Notes: generated by a model not told the origin, from the letters alone. Shown: positions 1 through 6,499, numbered from the stretch's first letter. The stretch: DNA of 45,123 nt from an uncultured Prevotellaceae bacterium (GCA_937898415.1 CALDLA010000030.1:1-45123); one strand, 5' to 3'. Made by a program: numbers and translations.

Positions 1-277
1 TGCCGTCGTCGCGTCGCGTGACGGTGATGTACTCGCCGCGGAACACCTGCGGGTTACGCTTCTCCACCTTCTGGCTGACGGTCTCCACGAAGGTCATCAC
101 CTCGTTATACTTGAAGTCCTCGCATATCACGTGGCGACGGAGCACGCCGTGGTAGTCCTTGCCGGCCTTCATGCGGCTGTCGCTGCGGAGGAGCGTCTTC
201 ACGTCTATACACAACTCCGTGTTCTTGTTCCATCCCTGCTGTTCAGGGCTCTCTGTAATGATAATCGTCTGTTTCAT
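1..277 (-). CDS. Hypothetical protein, C-terminus outside the window
   Basis: The reading frame opens at an ATG at 277 and runs off the left edge after 92 codons (MKQTIIITESPEQQGWNKNT at the start). The visible part is polar, with no signal peptide, membrane segment or motif I recognise. It lies downstream of the UmuD-like gene on the same strand but has its own -7 box (339-346) after an intervening terminator, so it is probably a separate transcript. The family is unknown to me. The start is supported by the upstream promoter and an A/G-rich stretch (AAAGAAAGG) before the ATG. Confidence 0.6.
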   Translation of the reverse strand, partial: MKQTIIITESPEQQGWNKNTELCIDVKTLLRSDSRMKAGKDYHGVLRRHVICEDFKYNEVMTFVETVSQKVEKRNPQVFRGEYITVTRRDDG

Positions 278-321
278 GATCGTTGTTTTTCCTTTCTTTT
301 TAATTGTTATTACTTGCTTGT

Positions 322-346
322 TCAAACGTTTGACATCGCAAAGATA
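322..346 (-). promoter_or_regulatory. Promoter of the gene at 1-277 with a palindrome at the predicted start of transcription
   Basis: On the minus strand TATCTTTG (346-339) matches the Bacteroidetes -7 box TAnnTTTG. The predicted transcription start is near 333, inside a perfect 12-bp palindrome TCAAACGTTTGA (322-333), a typical operator position. No clear -33 element was found. That the palindrome binds a repressor is inference. Confidence 0.5.
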
Positions 347-350
347 CGCA

Positions 351-387
351 CAAAAAAACACCCGATGAAACAATCGTTCATCGGGTG
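351..387 (-). terminator. Rho-independent terminator after the UmuD-like gene
   Basis: A perfect 10-bp stem (CACCCGATGA at 359-368, TCATCGGGTG at 378-387) with a 9-nt loop is followed on the minus strand by seven T (358-352). Confidence 0.8.
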
Positions 388-502
388 GGAGTTTGTGGGA
401 GTTTGGGCGGGAGTTTTGCCCTTTTCAGTCCACGTGGTGGGAGTTTTCCGGTTTTTGGTGGGAGTTTTGGGGAGTTTTTGGGAGTTTTGGTGGGAGTTTT
501 TC
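387..502. repeat. Eight irregularly spaced GGGAGTTT repeats
   Basis: Between the UmuD-like stop codon and its terminator the plus strand holds eight copies of (G)GGAGTTT, the first at 387 and the last ending near 501. Seen on the minus strand, the 3' untranslated RNA would carry AAACTCCC motifs. Spacing varies, so this is not a clean tandem repeat. Confidence 0.75.
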
Positions 503-507
503 GGGGG

Positions 508-1365
508 TCAGCGTTTCTCCGTGAGATAGCCAAGCATCTTCAGCGCAATGTTACGGTAGTCGCGGAAGCGGACGCCCTTCACCGGCGCGTTCGACTCCTC
601 CCACATGGTTATGGGCTTGGCAAAGCTCAGTACATCCATACGGGCCACCTCCTTCGCTTCAGGCAGATGCCCGTGCTCCGGCAGCAACCGACTGACGCGG
701 CTGCAGAAGCCCTTATAGTCGCCCTCGTCCGTCACCGTACACTCAGCCATCGGCTTGTAGACGGCAAACCATTGACGCGCATGCTGCACATAAGCACCGA
801 TTCTCACAATCCGCTCGTCCACCTCCTCGGCCGTCAGCCTACGAGCCTTGAGCATCTTCTCCTTCGTACGGCGCACCGACTGCATCAACATGCGCGACGA
901 TGCCCGCGGCGACGATTTCTCGACATCCACGACCACGCCCAGTATCCTGACGTCCATCTCCTCCTTCAGCAGGATTGCGTCGTAGTCGTCGTTACGCGGC
1001 ACCAGCCACCGCTGTCCGTCCTCGTCGGTAAACAGCACCTTCACCGTACACTGGCCGTCAATCCATGCCAGCACGTTATCGCCGTCGCGGGCCGTCATGC
1101 CGAAACGTACGCGCAGCAGGTCGTCAGGCTCAAAGCCAGCGTCCCTCATCGAGTCGCCAACGGCAGGGATGAACATCTCGGGATGCTGCCCCACCAGCGA
1201 CTTCGGCAGCAAGATGTATTCCGAATAGTCGATGTCGCCCGGTTCCGTCGGGCAGCCGCACCTCACCGTGCTGCCGCTCAGCGGCACCGCCGTGTCGCAC
1301 AATTGCGGCTGCCACCCCGCTTTCTCCAGCAGGTCAGTAATCTCTCTCAGTTCTTCTTCATTCAT
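508..1365 (-). CDS. UmuD/LexA-type S24 self-cleaving protein with an extra C-terminal domain
   Basis: A 285-residue protein. Residues 30-125 form an S24 peptidase fold: nucleophile Ser72 in VGDSM, general-base Lys109 in CTVKVL, and a likely self-cleavage site Cys36-Gly37. The Cys36-to-Ser72 distance (36) and Ser72-to-Lys109 distance (37) equal those of E. coli UmuD (Cys24, Ser60, Lys97). The ~35-residue N-terminus is too short for the helix-turn-helix of LexA or phage repressors, so the protein is UmuD-like. Residues ~145-285 form a Lys/Arg-rich helical region I do not recognise; UmuD (139 residues) has nothing like it. No umuC/dinB polymerase gene is adjacent. A role in damage-triggered regulation or translesion synthesis is inference. 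Confidence 0.75.
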   Translation of the reverse strand: MNEEELREITDLLEKAGWQPQLCDTAVPLSGSTVRCGCPTEPGDIDYSEYILLPKSLVGQHPEMFIPAVGDSMRDAGFEPDDLLRVRFGMTARDGDNVLAWIDGQCTVKVLFTDEDGQRWLVPRNDDYDAILLKEEMDVRILGVVVDVEKSSPRASSRMLMQSVRRTKEKMLKARRLTAEEVDERIVRIGAYVQHARQWFAVYKPMAECTVTDEGDYKGFCSRVSRLLPEHGHLPEAKEVARMDVLSFAKPITMWEESNAPVKGVRFRDYRNIALKMLGYLTEKR

Positions 1366-1432
1366 TGTTTTTTAGGTTAGAATTGGTTCATCGTCGCAAA
1401 GGCGCAGCATCCGGCCTTTGCAATTCCGGGTG

Positions 1433-1440
1433 CAAAAATA
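1433..1440 (-). promoter_or_regulatory. -7 box for the UmuD-like gene
   Basis: TATTTTTG on the minus strand fits TAnnTTTG and lies 67 nt before the ATG at 1365. It abuts the hairpin at 1443-1475, so its T-run may also serve as the terminator tail. No convincing -33 element. Confidence 0.45.
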
Positions 1441-1442
1441 GC

Positions 1443-1495
1443 AGCGGAGTGTCCCAGAAGTCAGGACACCCCGCTAAACCTTAATATCTTTTAAG
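1443..1495 (-). pseudogene. Remnant of a WYL-gene 3' end with its terminator hairpin
   Basis: The hairpin (AGCGGAGTGTCC 1443-1454, GGACACCCCGCT 1464-1475, one mismatch, 9-nt loop) and the adjacent codons for LKRY-stop (1481-1495) closely match the 3' end and hairpin of the intact WYL gene at 4668-4715. An in-frame stop lies a few codons upstream, so only the extreme tail survives. I read it as the scar of a deleted or recombined paralogue. Confidence 0.5.
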
Positions 1496-1554
1496 AGTAC
1501 AAAAGGGGCAAGCCTATTTTCGCGAAATTGGAAGTCACATATTGCGCACAATTA

Positions 1555-1665
1555 CTATGTTTGCAACATGAAAAGGGACGGTTCTTTTTGTGTAATTGCA
1601 TCAATCGGCTCAGTTGCCACGAAGTCATTCGTGTCGCTGGCAACAATATCATTCAGTACCGTCAT
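1555..1665 (-). CDS. Possible 36-residue peptide
   Basis: ATG at 1665 overlaps the end of the preceding gene (stop at 1649) by 17 nt, which would allow translational coupling. The sequence (MTVLNDIVASDTNDFVATEP at the start) is acidic and compositionally protein-like. No family or motif was recognised, and it may be chance. Confidence 0.3.
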   Translation of the reverse strand: MTVLNDIVASDTNDFVATEPIDAITQKEPSLFMLQT

Positions 1666-1873
1666 CTTCTTTTTTAGAAAGCTTTGGTATGCCAAGGTAT
1701 TCAGCAATAATTTCGATGTGTTCCCAAAAGAGTTGTCCAACATAATCATCACACATCTTACTAGCCAGTCGTTCCATTGTGGCATCATCGACAGCATCAC
1801 CATCAAAACCTGCTTGAATAAGGTCATCGCGATGAACACAGGTAATCTTAAACCATACCTTTTCTTTTTTCAT
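1649..1873 (-). CDS. Small acidic hypothetical protein (74 aa)
   Basis: A soluble 74-residue protein rich in Asp/Glu with no signal peptide or membrane segment. Its ATG lies inside the last codons of the upstream truncated nuclease frame (26-nt overlap), implying coupled translation and an old operon link. Trp-Phe-Lys-Ile near the start and a helical middle (residues ~30-60) are visible, but I do not recognise the family. The competing frame at 1555-1839 is a shadow except possibly for its last 36 codons. Confidence 0.55.
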   Translation of the reverse strand: MKKEKVWFKITCVHRDDLIQAGFDGDAVDDATMERLASKMCDDYVGQLFWEHIEIIAEYLGIPKLSKKEDDGTE

Positions 1874-2387
1874 TGTAGTAATATTTTATCATATTCAAAA
1901 AGTTCACGGCTTCGACTTTCGTTTTGAACTGGCACTGGATAATGGAGCCATTGTTATAGGTGACTATGACCTCGATGTATTCGAGTTTCTGGTCTGTGGG
2001 TATACTATTGTAGCCATTGATGAAGGCAATGCCCTTTTCGACATCTACTACTTCGGTGCGCGTGCCGTGAAGCGGCAGGATGCAGATGGACTTAATTTTA
2101 CGGGTATAGGAGGCTTCGAGTTCGTCGATGAACTGCTTAATCTCCATGTCGCAGCTGCTGAGAATTTCCTTGCGCACTTTTTCGAGCAGGGGTTTATTGG
2201 AACGCTTGGAGACTGCGGCGTACTTCTTCTTTAGGTCGGCTTCCTTGCTGTCCTCATCGAAGTCGATGTCAAGGCCGAAAGTGCTGAAAGCCTGCACAGG
2301 CTTCTCGAAAGGGATGTAGAGCAAATGGAAATCGTCGCTCTTTAGCTGGTTGAGCGAGTTCTCGGTGAACTGCCCGCTGACTTTAAC
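1848..2387 (-). pseudogene. 5'-truncated PD-(D/E)XK-like nuclease gene
   Basis: The open frame begins directly after a TAA at 2390-2388 with VKVSGQFTENSLNQLKSDDF and continues for ~179 codons to 1848. No ATG exists near the 5' end; the first usable initiator is a TTG at 2324. The VKVSG followed by a LLYIPFE segment resembles the region after the catalytic Glu of ExK-type nucleases, as if the gene were cut at the active site. The C-terminal part (TYNNGSIIQCQF...AVNFL) resembles the small protein encoded just upstream. I infer an internal deletion that fused two related genes out of frame. The nuclease assignment is from memory of related sequences and is tentative. Confidence 0.5.
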
Positions 2388-2563
2388 TTAATTAAGAACT
2401 CTACTGCCATATCTACGTCTTTAAAATCACAGTTTATATGGCTACCGTTTTCGTATGTTATCATAGCCTCAGCAATGCTATTACGTTGCGCATATTCTAT
2501 TGCTTTGGATATGTCCGATAGCATGATGCCATTACTGTCATTGTTGAATAGCTTTATCTTCAT
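2342..2563 (-). CDS. Small protein (73 aa) related to the C-terminus of the next frame
   Basis: Starts 7 nt after the nuclease gene stop (2571), so it is in the same operon. Residues ~32-62 (AMITYENGSHINCDF...MAVEFLIKLK) align with the C-terminal part of the truncated frame downstream (VIVTYNNGSIIQCQF...AVNFLNMIK), so the two are paralogous domains. The last ~12 residues (SAGSSPRTRSTS) look like read-through past a deletion junction near 2385-2395 and overlap the beginning of the next frame. Function unknown. Confidence 0.5.
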   Translation of the reverse strand: MKIKLFNNDSNGIMLSDISKAIEYAQRNSIAEAMITYENGSHINCDFKDVDMAVEFLIKLKSAGSSPRTRSTS

Positions 2564-2570
2564 AGCTTCT

Positions 2571-3539
2571 TTATATGTTGAATTGGTCCTTCATCTGCTT
2601 GAATTGCTTTACACTCTCGAAGAATTCTTCAAGTTCATCATAATTCTTCAAGATAAACTCGTTCTTAATTGTTACGAATGGAGATTTGGATACTTCAGTC
2701 TCAAACTTGTTCTTTTGATTCGAAATGATAAACATCTTTATTCTCAATTTCCTCGTTTGATACAAACGCAGAAGTCCTTTCGTGATGTCTGTAGTGTGTT
2801 CCACTTCAAAGGCATGTGTAGGGTATCCTTCTTCGTCAAACCAAATCACATCTATCATTTTGACAGTGTCTATACTGAGACGTGGTATAGCCCCATCGGG
2901 AATGTTTTCCTCTGAAGCAATGTCACTAAGTTTATTTTTGAAAACGTTACTATATTTTGAGGCATCGGGAGTGTATGTCCTGAAATTTAAGTAGCTACCT
3001 ATTAGCAAGAGCTTTGCTTCAATATCCGTATGAGTCAGCTCTTGATCAACAGGTACTTCTATATTAAGCAGACTTGCATTGCGCCTAAACAGCTCAACGT
3101 TTCTCTTGTGATTGGGGTAATAAATAGTATGTATCTTGTTACATATCAGAGAGGGGATTTCCTCAATAAATAACCCGTCTTCTGTCTGCTGGCAATGGAA
3201 TTGTAAACCTCCACTCTTTGTTCTTACCAACTTGTTCAAATTCTGCACAAAAAGGAGAAGAGACCCAACGTAGATATCAAGCTGTGTCTTATATTTCTTG
3301 GCGATAATCAGCACATTCTCTTTTGTCTTATACTCTGGCTGGTCTAATTGTTGAACAATTTGCTGGTTTATGCCATGCCAGAACTCTTTTCCTCCTTGAA
3401 TAAGATAAAGTTGCTCCTTATTTGACTTATACAATTTCTTGGAAGAGGCAACGGGCATCAATTTGACACCTTGAATCTTCTCAATCTCTTGGATTAAGAG
3501 TTCTCTATCTTCATTATTAAACTTAGCAAGAGAATCCAT
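2571..3539 (-). CDS. Probable type II restriction endonuclease (PD-(D/E)XK-like)
   Basis: A 322-residue soluble protein. Residues ~226-258 read MIDVIWFDEEG...FEVEHTTDITKG: Asp230 followed after ~15 residues by Glu245-Val-Glu247 is the arrangement of a PD-(D/E)XK active site with ExE in place of ExK, a form seen in some restriction enzymes. It starts 9 nt after the end of the truncated methyltransferase gene, the usual order of a type II system. The N-terminal ~200 residues have no recognised motif and may carry DNA recognition. Codon use is more A/T-rich than the housekeeping genes, consistent with transfer. It may be inactive: with a broken partner methyltransferase, an active enzyme would be toxic unless methylation is supplied elsewhere. 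Confidence 0.6.
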   Translation of the reverse strand: MDSLAKFNNEDRELLIQEIEKIQGVKLMPVASSKKLYKSNKEQLYLIQGGKEFWHGINQQIVQQLDQPEYKTKENVLIIAKKYKTQLDIYVGSLLLFVQNLNKLVRTKSGGLQFHCQQTEDGLFIEEIPSLICNKIHTIYYPNHKRNVELFRRNASLLNIEVPVDQELTHTDIEAKLLLIGSYLNFRTYTPDASKYSNVFKNKLSDIASEENIPDGAIPRLSIDTVKMIDVIWFDEEGYPTHAFEVEHTTDITKGLLRLYQTRKLRIKMFIISNQKNKFETEVSKSPFVTIKNEFILKNYDELEEFFESVKQFKQMKDQFNI

Positions 3540-3548
3540 ACAATCTAC

Positions 3549-4163
3549 TTAATTTGCAGCTAAATGTCTATTATGATTACTCCTTGCCTTAGACTTCTTC
3601 GGCTGGATGTATTGCCATTGTGCCGTGCCGACGGGCGACGTGGAGCGGAGAATGGACGTGATGACGAACCACACAAAGTTGCGGAGCTTCTCATCCTCAA
3701 TCTCGTAGCAAGCGAGTTTCAGCGCATCCAACTTATGAAGCGTGTCGAACGGGAAGCACTTAGCGATGAGTTCGGGATAATCCGTGCAGTCGATGTTCTT
3801 CTGCCGCGCCCTTTTCAGCACCTCCATGCACTCATGCATCAGGAAATCGAAGTCGAAGTCGTTCCATTGCAATTTTGCCGTGGCAATATTGTAAACGTAA
3901 GGGTTCGACTCCACCCCGTAGGAGTCCACGCCGTGCATCATGCTCTCGACCATGACCGTGCCCGAGCCTGCGAAGGGATCGATGACGCGGTGACGACCCT
4001 CGCTCTTGCCCTTTTCGAGCAGGCTGCCGACCCATGCGCCCGAGAATCCTGCCGTGTATCGATACCAGCGGTGCAGCGGCAACTTCATGTTGTCCTGAAA
4101 CGTCGTGCTGTTCTGTGTTTCTTCAACAGCGTATAATGTAGGAAACAAATCTAATTGTAACAT
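3549..4163 (-). pseudogene. C-terminally truncated DNA methyltransferase
   Basis: A 204-residue frame with a clear AdoMet-binding motif I (DPFAGSGT, residues 62-69) and motif II-like GVESNP. Near residue 175 it reads TSPVGTAQWQYIQPKKSKA; a (D/N/S)PPY catalytic motif IV would normally follow in the next ~60-150 residues, but the frame changes to low-homology codons (RSNHNRHLAAN) and stops. Family members are usually well over 300 residues, so the catalytic half is missing. It is followed after 9 nt by the restriction enzyme gene. I infer a deletion of the 3' part; a split enzyme is possible but no second half is visible in this window. Confidence 0.65.
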
Positions 4164-4521
4164 CTTAATATATCATTGGAAAAATTGTCGTTACCATAAC
4201 AGCAGCCCTCAATGCACTTTGTAGGGACGGTCTTGCGACAGGTATTAAACACTCTGAATTCTTGGTTCATTATATCTGTTTTTACTATATTTTTCTTGCA
4301 AGTTTCATTTTTTCTTCCTACCGTTTGCAACGGAATCCCCCGAAGTCCCTGCTTTCGCATACTTCGGGGTTAAGTTTTTTATATAGGGTTGTAACTATTC
4401 TCTCTTGCATATTAGTTGTCCCATTCTCTTGAATTACACTTTAGTTTGCAAAAATACTATTTTTTTTCGGTAACGACTAATTTCATCTCATTTTTTACAA
4501 ATTATTTAATAAACGCAGCAA
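4164..4521. other. Intergenic region upstream of the restriction cluster
   Basis: No convincing gene. It holds a perfect 9-bp hairpin, CCCCGAAGT (4338-4346) and ACTTCGGGG (4361-4369), followed on the plus strand by a T-rich tract, and a minus-strand -7 box TATTTTTG (4456-4449) that could drive the methyltransferase with a ~280-nt leader containing the hairpin. A 69-codon minus-strand frame at 4151-4360 crosses the hairpin and is not supported. Confidence 0.45.
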
Positions 4522-4614
4522 CTACGACTCGCATACCCCGTTTCCATTAGAGAGACCACTGAGCATGACGCCCGTCAAGACCAACAACACGTACAATAAG
4601 AAAATTCCGTCCAT
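4522..4614 (-). CDS. 30-residue hydrophobic membrane peptide
   Basis: ATG at 4614 encodes 30 residues (MDGIFLLYVLLVLTGVMLSG, then a short polar end SNGNGVCES): one membrane-spanning segment at residues ~4-20. A -7 box TAACTTTG (4662-4655) lies 40 nt upstream, just past the terminator hairpin of the WYL gene, so it can be transcribed separately. It is the same length as the smalltalk peptide on the other side of the WYL gene. Too short for certainty; no family recognised. Confidence 0.45.
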   Translation of the reverse strand: MDGIFLLYVLLVLTGVMLSGLSNGNGVCES

Positions 4615-4654
4615 CACATTTACGTTTTTAGTTAGACATGTATGTTTACGGACG

Positions 4655-4662
4655 CAAAGTTA
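4655..4662 (-). promoter_or_regulatory. -7 box for the 30-residue membrane peptide
   Basis: TAACTTTG on the minus strand, predicted start near 4650. A TTTG lies 15 nt upstream within the hairpin loop of the preceding terminator, slightly closer than the usual 19-20 nt. Confidence 0.45.
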
Positions 4663-4667
4663 AGGAC

Positions 4668-4695
4668 GGGGATGTCCCAAAGGTCAGGACACCCC
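4668..4695 (-). terminator. Terminator-like hairpin after the WYL gene
   Basis: GGGGATGTCC (4668-4677) pairs with GGACACCCC (4687-4695) with one bulged A and a 9-nt loop. It sits 8 nt past the WYL stop codon. The same hairpin and adjoining LKRY-stop codons recur at 1443-1495. Confidence 0.6.
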
Positions 4696-4703
4696 TTGGA
4701 AAT

Positions 4704-5594
4704 TTAATACCTTTTAAGACTTTCGGCCAGCATATCGCGCATTTTCACGCGCAAATGCTGCGGCTGGAGCACTTCGATGCCGCCGCCGTGCGAGAGCAGC
4801 TGGGAGAGGAAGTCGGCGGTAGGACGGAGGTCGAACGCGAAGTCGGTATAGTCGGGCGTCGACGCCAGCTCGCGCTGCGAGTGGTGCAGGGGCAGCGTGC
4901 GCAGGTAGTCGGGCGTCATGCCATAGGCACGGACGACGACGCGGGCCATCGGCGTCTGGTCGGTCAGCACGCCGTAGTACTCGGCGAAATACTCCTGCGG
5001 CGAGAACTCGGCGGGCATCTCGAACGGCTCGTCCGTCAGGTCGAGCGACGTCATGCGGTCGAGGGCGTAGATGCGCATCTGCTCCTCGTCCGTCATGGCC
5101 AGCAGATACCAGCGCTGGTGGAACAGCTTCAGGGCGTAGGGGCAGACGGTCTTCACGTAGCCCTCTGTCCGGAACTTGCGATAGCCCATCCGCAGGCGGC
5201 GGCTGGTCTTGATGGCGTGGATGATGGTCTGCAGATACTCCTCGCCCGCAGGCACACTCTCGAGTACCACGCGCTCCTTCACGGCAGCTCCGTCGGCCAG
5301 CACGCCGTGGACGGTGAGCGTCGAGAAGATCCACCGTCCGATGCTGTCGTCGACAAGCGCATCGGGGTTGCTGATGTAGTAGCGGTAGGTCTGTGGCTCG
5401 CAGTCGATGATGATGCCGAACATGTCGAGGATGGCGTCGCGGTGACGGTTGAACGACGAGCGTTGCAGCGGTCGTCCGTCGGCCACGGCGTCCAGCACCC
5501 ACTTCTGCCCGAGCTGCTCAAAGGTCAGTCGCTTGTAGGCCCTGAGGGTGTTGATAATCCAGATATACTGGTGCAATATCTGAGCTGGTTTCAT
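4704..5594 (-). CDS. WYL-domain transcriptional regulator
   Basis: A 296-residue protein starting at MKPAQILHQYIW (ATG at 5594). The frame is open 17 codons further upstream, but those codons overlap the promoter. The N-terminal ~100 residues are helical and DNA-binding-like (LTFEQLGQKW...RSSFNRHRDAI). The WYL ligand/nucleotide-sensing domain spans ~128-185 with HQRWYLLAMTD and YALDRM, followed by a C-terminal extension typical of the family. WYL proteins regulate defence and stress genes and often sit beside restriction systems, as here. A -33/-7 pair with N19 spacing lies immediately upstream, leaving a leader of only ~3 nt. It is divergent from the smalltalk module, with about 40 bp between the promoters, so it may control both directions (inference). 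Confidence 0.85.
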   Translation of the reverse strand: MKPAQILHQYIWIINTLRAYKRLTFEQLGQKWVLDAVADGRPLQRSSFNRHRDAILDMFGIIIDCEPQTYRYYISNPDALVDDSIGRWIFSTLTVHGVLADGAAVKERVVLESVPAGEEYLQTIIHAIKTSRRLRMGYRKFRTEGYVKTVCPYALKLFHQRWYLLAMTDEEQMRIYALDRMTSLDLTDEPFEMPAEFSPQEYFAEYYGVLTDQTPMARVVVRAYGMTPDYLRTLPLHHSQRELASTPDYTDFAFDLRPTADFLSQLLSHGGGIEVLQPQHLRVKMRDMLAESLKRY

Positions 5595-5601
5595 GTGTTT
5601 G

Positions 5602-5632
5602 CAAAGATACAAATTGTTTCTGAATAACCAAA
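5602..5632 (-). promoter_or_regulatory. WYL gene promoter
   Basis: On the minus strand TTTG (5632-5629), 19 nt, TATCTTTG (5609-5602): full match to the Bacteroidetes vegetative consensus. Predicted start ~5597, 3 nt before the ATG at 5594. Confidence 0.75.
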
Positions 5633-5648
5633 GAATAGTACACAATTA

Positions 5649-5680
5649 TTTGGTCATGTCGATTATTTTTTGTACCTTTG
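5649..5680 (+). promoter_or_regulatory. Promoter of the smalltalk module
   Basis: TTTG (5649-5652), 20 nt, TACCTTTG (5673-5680). Divergent from the WYL promoter. Leader of ~55 nt before the ATG at 5740. Confidence 0.75.
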
Positions 5681-5739
5681 TACCTGTGCAAGAGAGCGCA
5701 TTTAACCCTATTTATTCACCATTTAAAACACACAGCATT

Positions 5740-5832
5740 ATGAACAAGACATGGAAAACGATTCTTCAAGTGATCAGTTACATCATCACCCTGCTTCTGG
5801 GCGGAGCAGCCGGAGGAGCCGTGATGATGTAG
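5740..5832 (+). CDS. Smalltalk protein
   Basis: Thirty residues beginning MNKTWKTILQVISYIITLLL and ending GGAAGGAVMM. The N-terminal TWKTILQV and single hydrophobic stretch match the Bacteroidetes smalltalk family, whose members are ~30 residues. Family members are often found beside a HU-type protein and a cell-wall amidase; here the neighbours are a two-TM protein and an M15 peptidase instead. Function unknown; likely a single-span inner-membrane peptide. Start chosen by family match and the upstream promoter. Confidence 0.8.
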   Translation: MNKTWKTILQVISYIITLLLGGAAGGAVMM

Positions 5833-5862
5833 AAGTGAAAAGTGAGGAAAGTCACGAAGACC

Positions 5863-6099
5863 ATGGAAAACCAGAAAGGCTTCAAAATCTCTCAGTACGC
5901 CTGTGCGGTATTGCTCATCGTGAGCAGTATCGCGCTGGTGGCGTATCAGGTCATCGAGATTGAAGACGTAGCTGGCGGGCTACTGTATTATGTGGCGCAG
6001 TCGTTCCTGCTGGCAGGCTCAATCTTCGGACTGGATCAGTACATCAGGATTATTAATAAGCATTACCATGAAAACAGAAATCAACAACAACGAGCTTAA
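5863..6099 (+). CDS. Two-span membrane protein, holin-like in size
   Basis: ATG at 5863 gives 78 residues; an upstream in-frame GTG at 5842 is less likely. Two hydrophobic segments (~residues 11-30, YACAVLLIVSSIALVAY, and ~38-57, LLYYVAQSFLLAGSIFGL) flank a short acidic loop, then a basic polar tail. It follows the smalltalk gene by 30 nt, a gap built from the AGTGAAA-type heptamer repeat, and overlaps the peptidase gene by 32 nt. The layout resembles a holin followed by an endolysin, but no holin family match can be claimed. Confidence 0.65.
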   Translation: MENQKGFKISQYACAVLLIVSSIALVAYQVIEIEDVAGGLLYYVAQSFLLAGSIFGLDQYIRIINKHYHENRNQQQRA

Positions 6100-6499
6100 C
6101 AACATTCGATTATCACCCCATTTTAAGCTGGGCGAGTTTCTCAATTTGAAGAAATACCCGCAGAACATCCCGACGATGCAGGCCGTCGTCAATCTGACCT
6201 ACGGCTGCCATCTGCTGCTGGAACCGGCACGGTTGATTGTCGGCCCCATCATCATCAACTCCGGCTTCCGCAATTCTGAAGTCAACCAGAAGGTTGGGGG
6301 TGTCCGTACTTCCCAACATCTATACGGCCAAGCTGCCGACATCCGGCCTCAGAACCCCTCGCAGTTCTGGCAACTCGTCGAATTCCTGAAGATCTGCGAA
6401 CATACCGACCAACTGCTCACGGGCAATGGCTGGCTCCACATCTCCTGGAATCCACTCATGCCGCCCCGCCACTACATCAGAGTCGATTATTACAAATAG
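6068..6499 (+). CDS. M15-family D-Ala-D-Ala peptidase
   Basis: ATG at 6068 gives 143 residues. Features of the zinc M15 family (Peptidase_M15_3 type): SGFRN..., SQHLYGQAADI (His-x6-Asp zinc ligands) and the late WLHIS with the third zinc-binding His. The family cleaves peptidoglycan stem peptides and includes phage endolysins and VanX/VanY relatives. No signal peptide, so export would need a partner such as the adjacent membrane proteins. The start overlaps the upstream gene by 32 nt, suggesting coupled translation. Confidence 0.85.
   Translation: MKTEINNNELNNIRLSPHFKLGEFLNLKKYPQNIPTMQAVVNLTYGCHLLLEPARLIVGPIIINSGFRNSEVNQKVGGVRTSQHLYGQAADIRPQNPSQFWQLVEFLKICEHTDQLLTGNGWLHISWNPLMPPRHYIRVDYYK

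Noticed and set aside
385..1380. 331-codon plus-strand frame across the UmuD-like gene
   Set aside because: His/Arg/Leu-rich antisense translation of the S24 gene, whose minus-strand product has correctly spaced catalytic residues.
4151..4360. 69-codon minus-strand frame upstream of the methyltransferase
   Set aside because: Overlaps a hairpin and the methyltransferase start, Cys/Asn-rich without domain-like features; no ribosome-binding site.
4638..5627. 329-codon plus-strand frame across the WYL gene
   Set aside because: Antisense of a clear WYL-domain protein with its own promoter.
5842..5862. GTG start for the two-span membrane protein
   Set aside because: The extra seven codons are made from the heptamer repeat; the ATG at 5863 is the simpler start.
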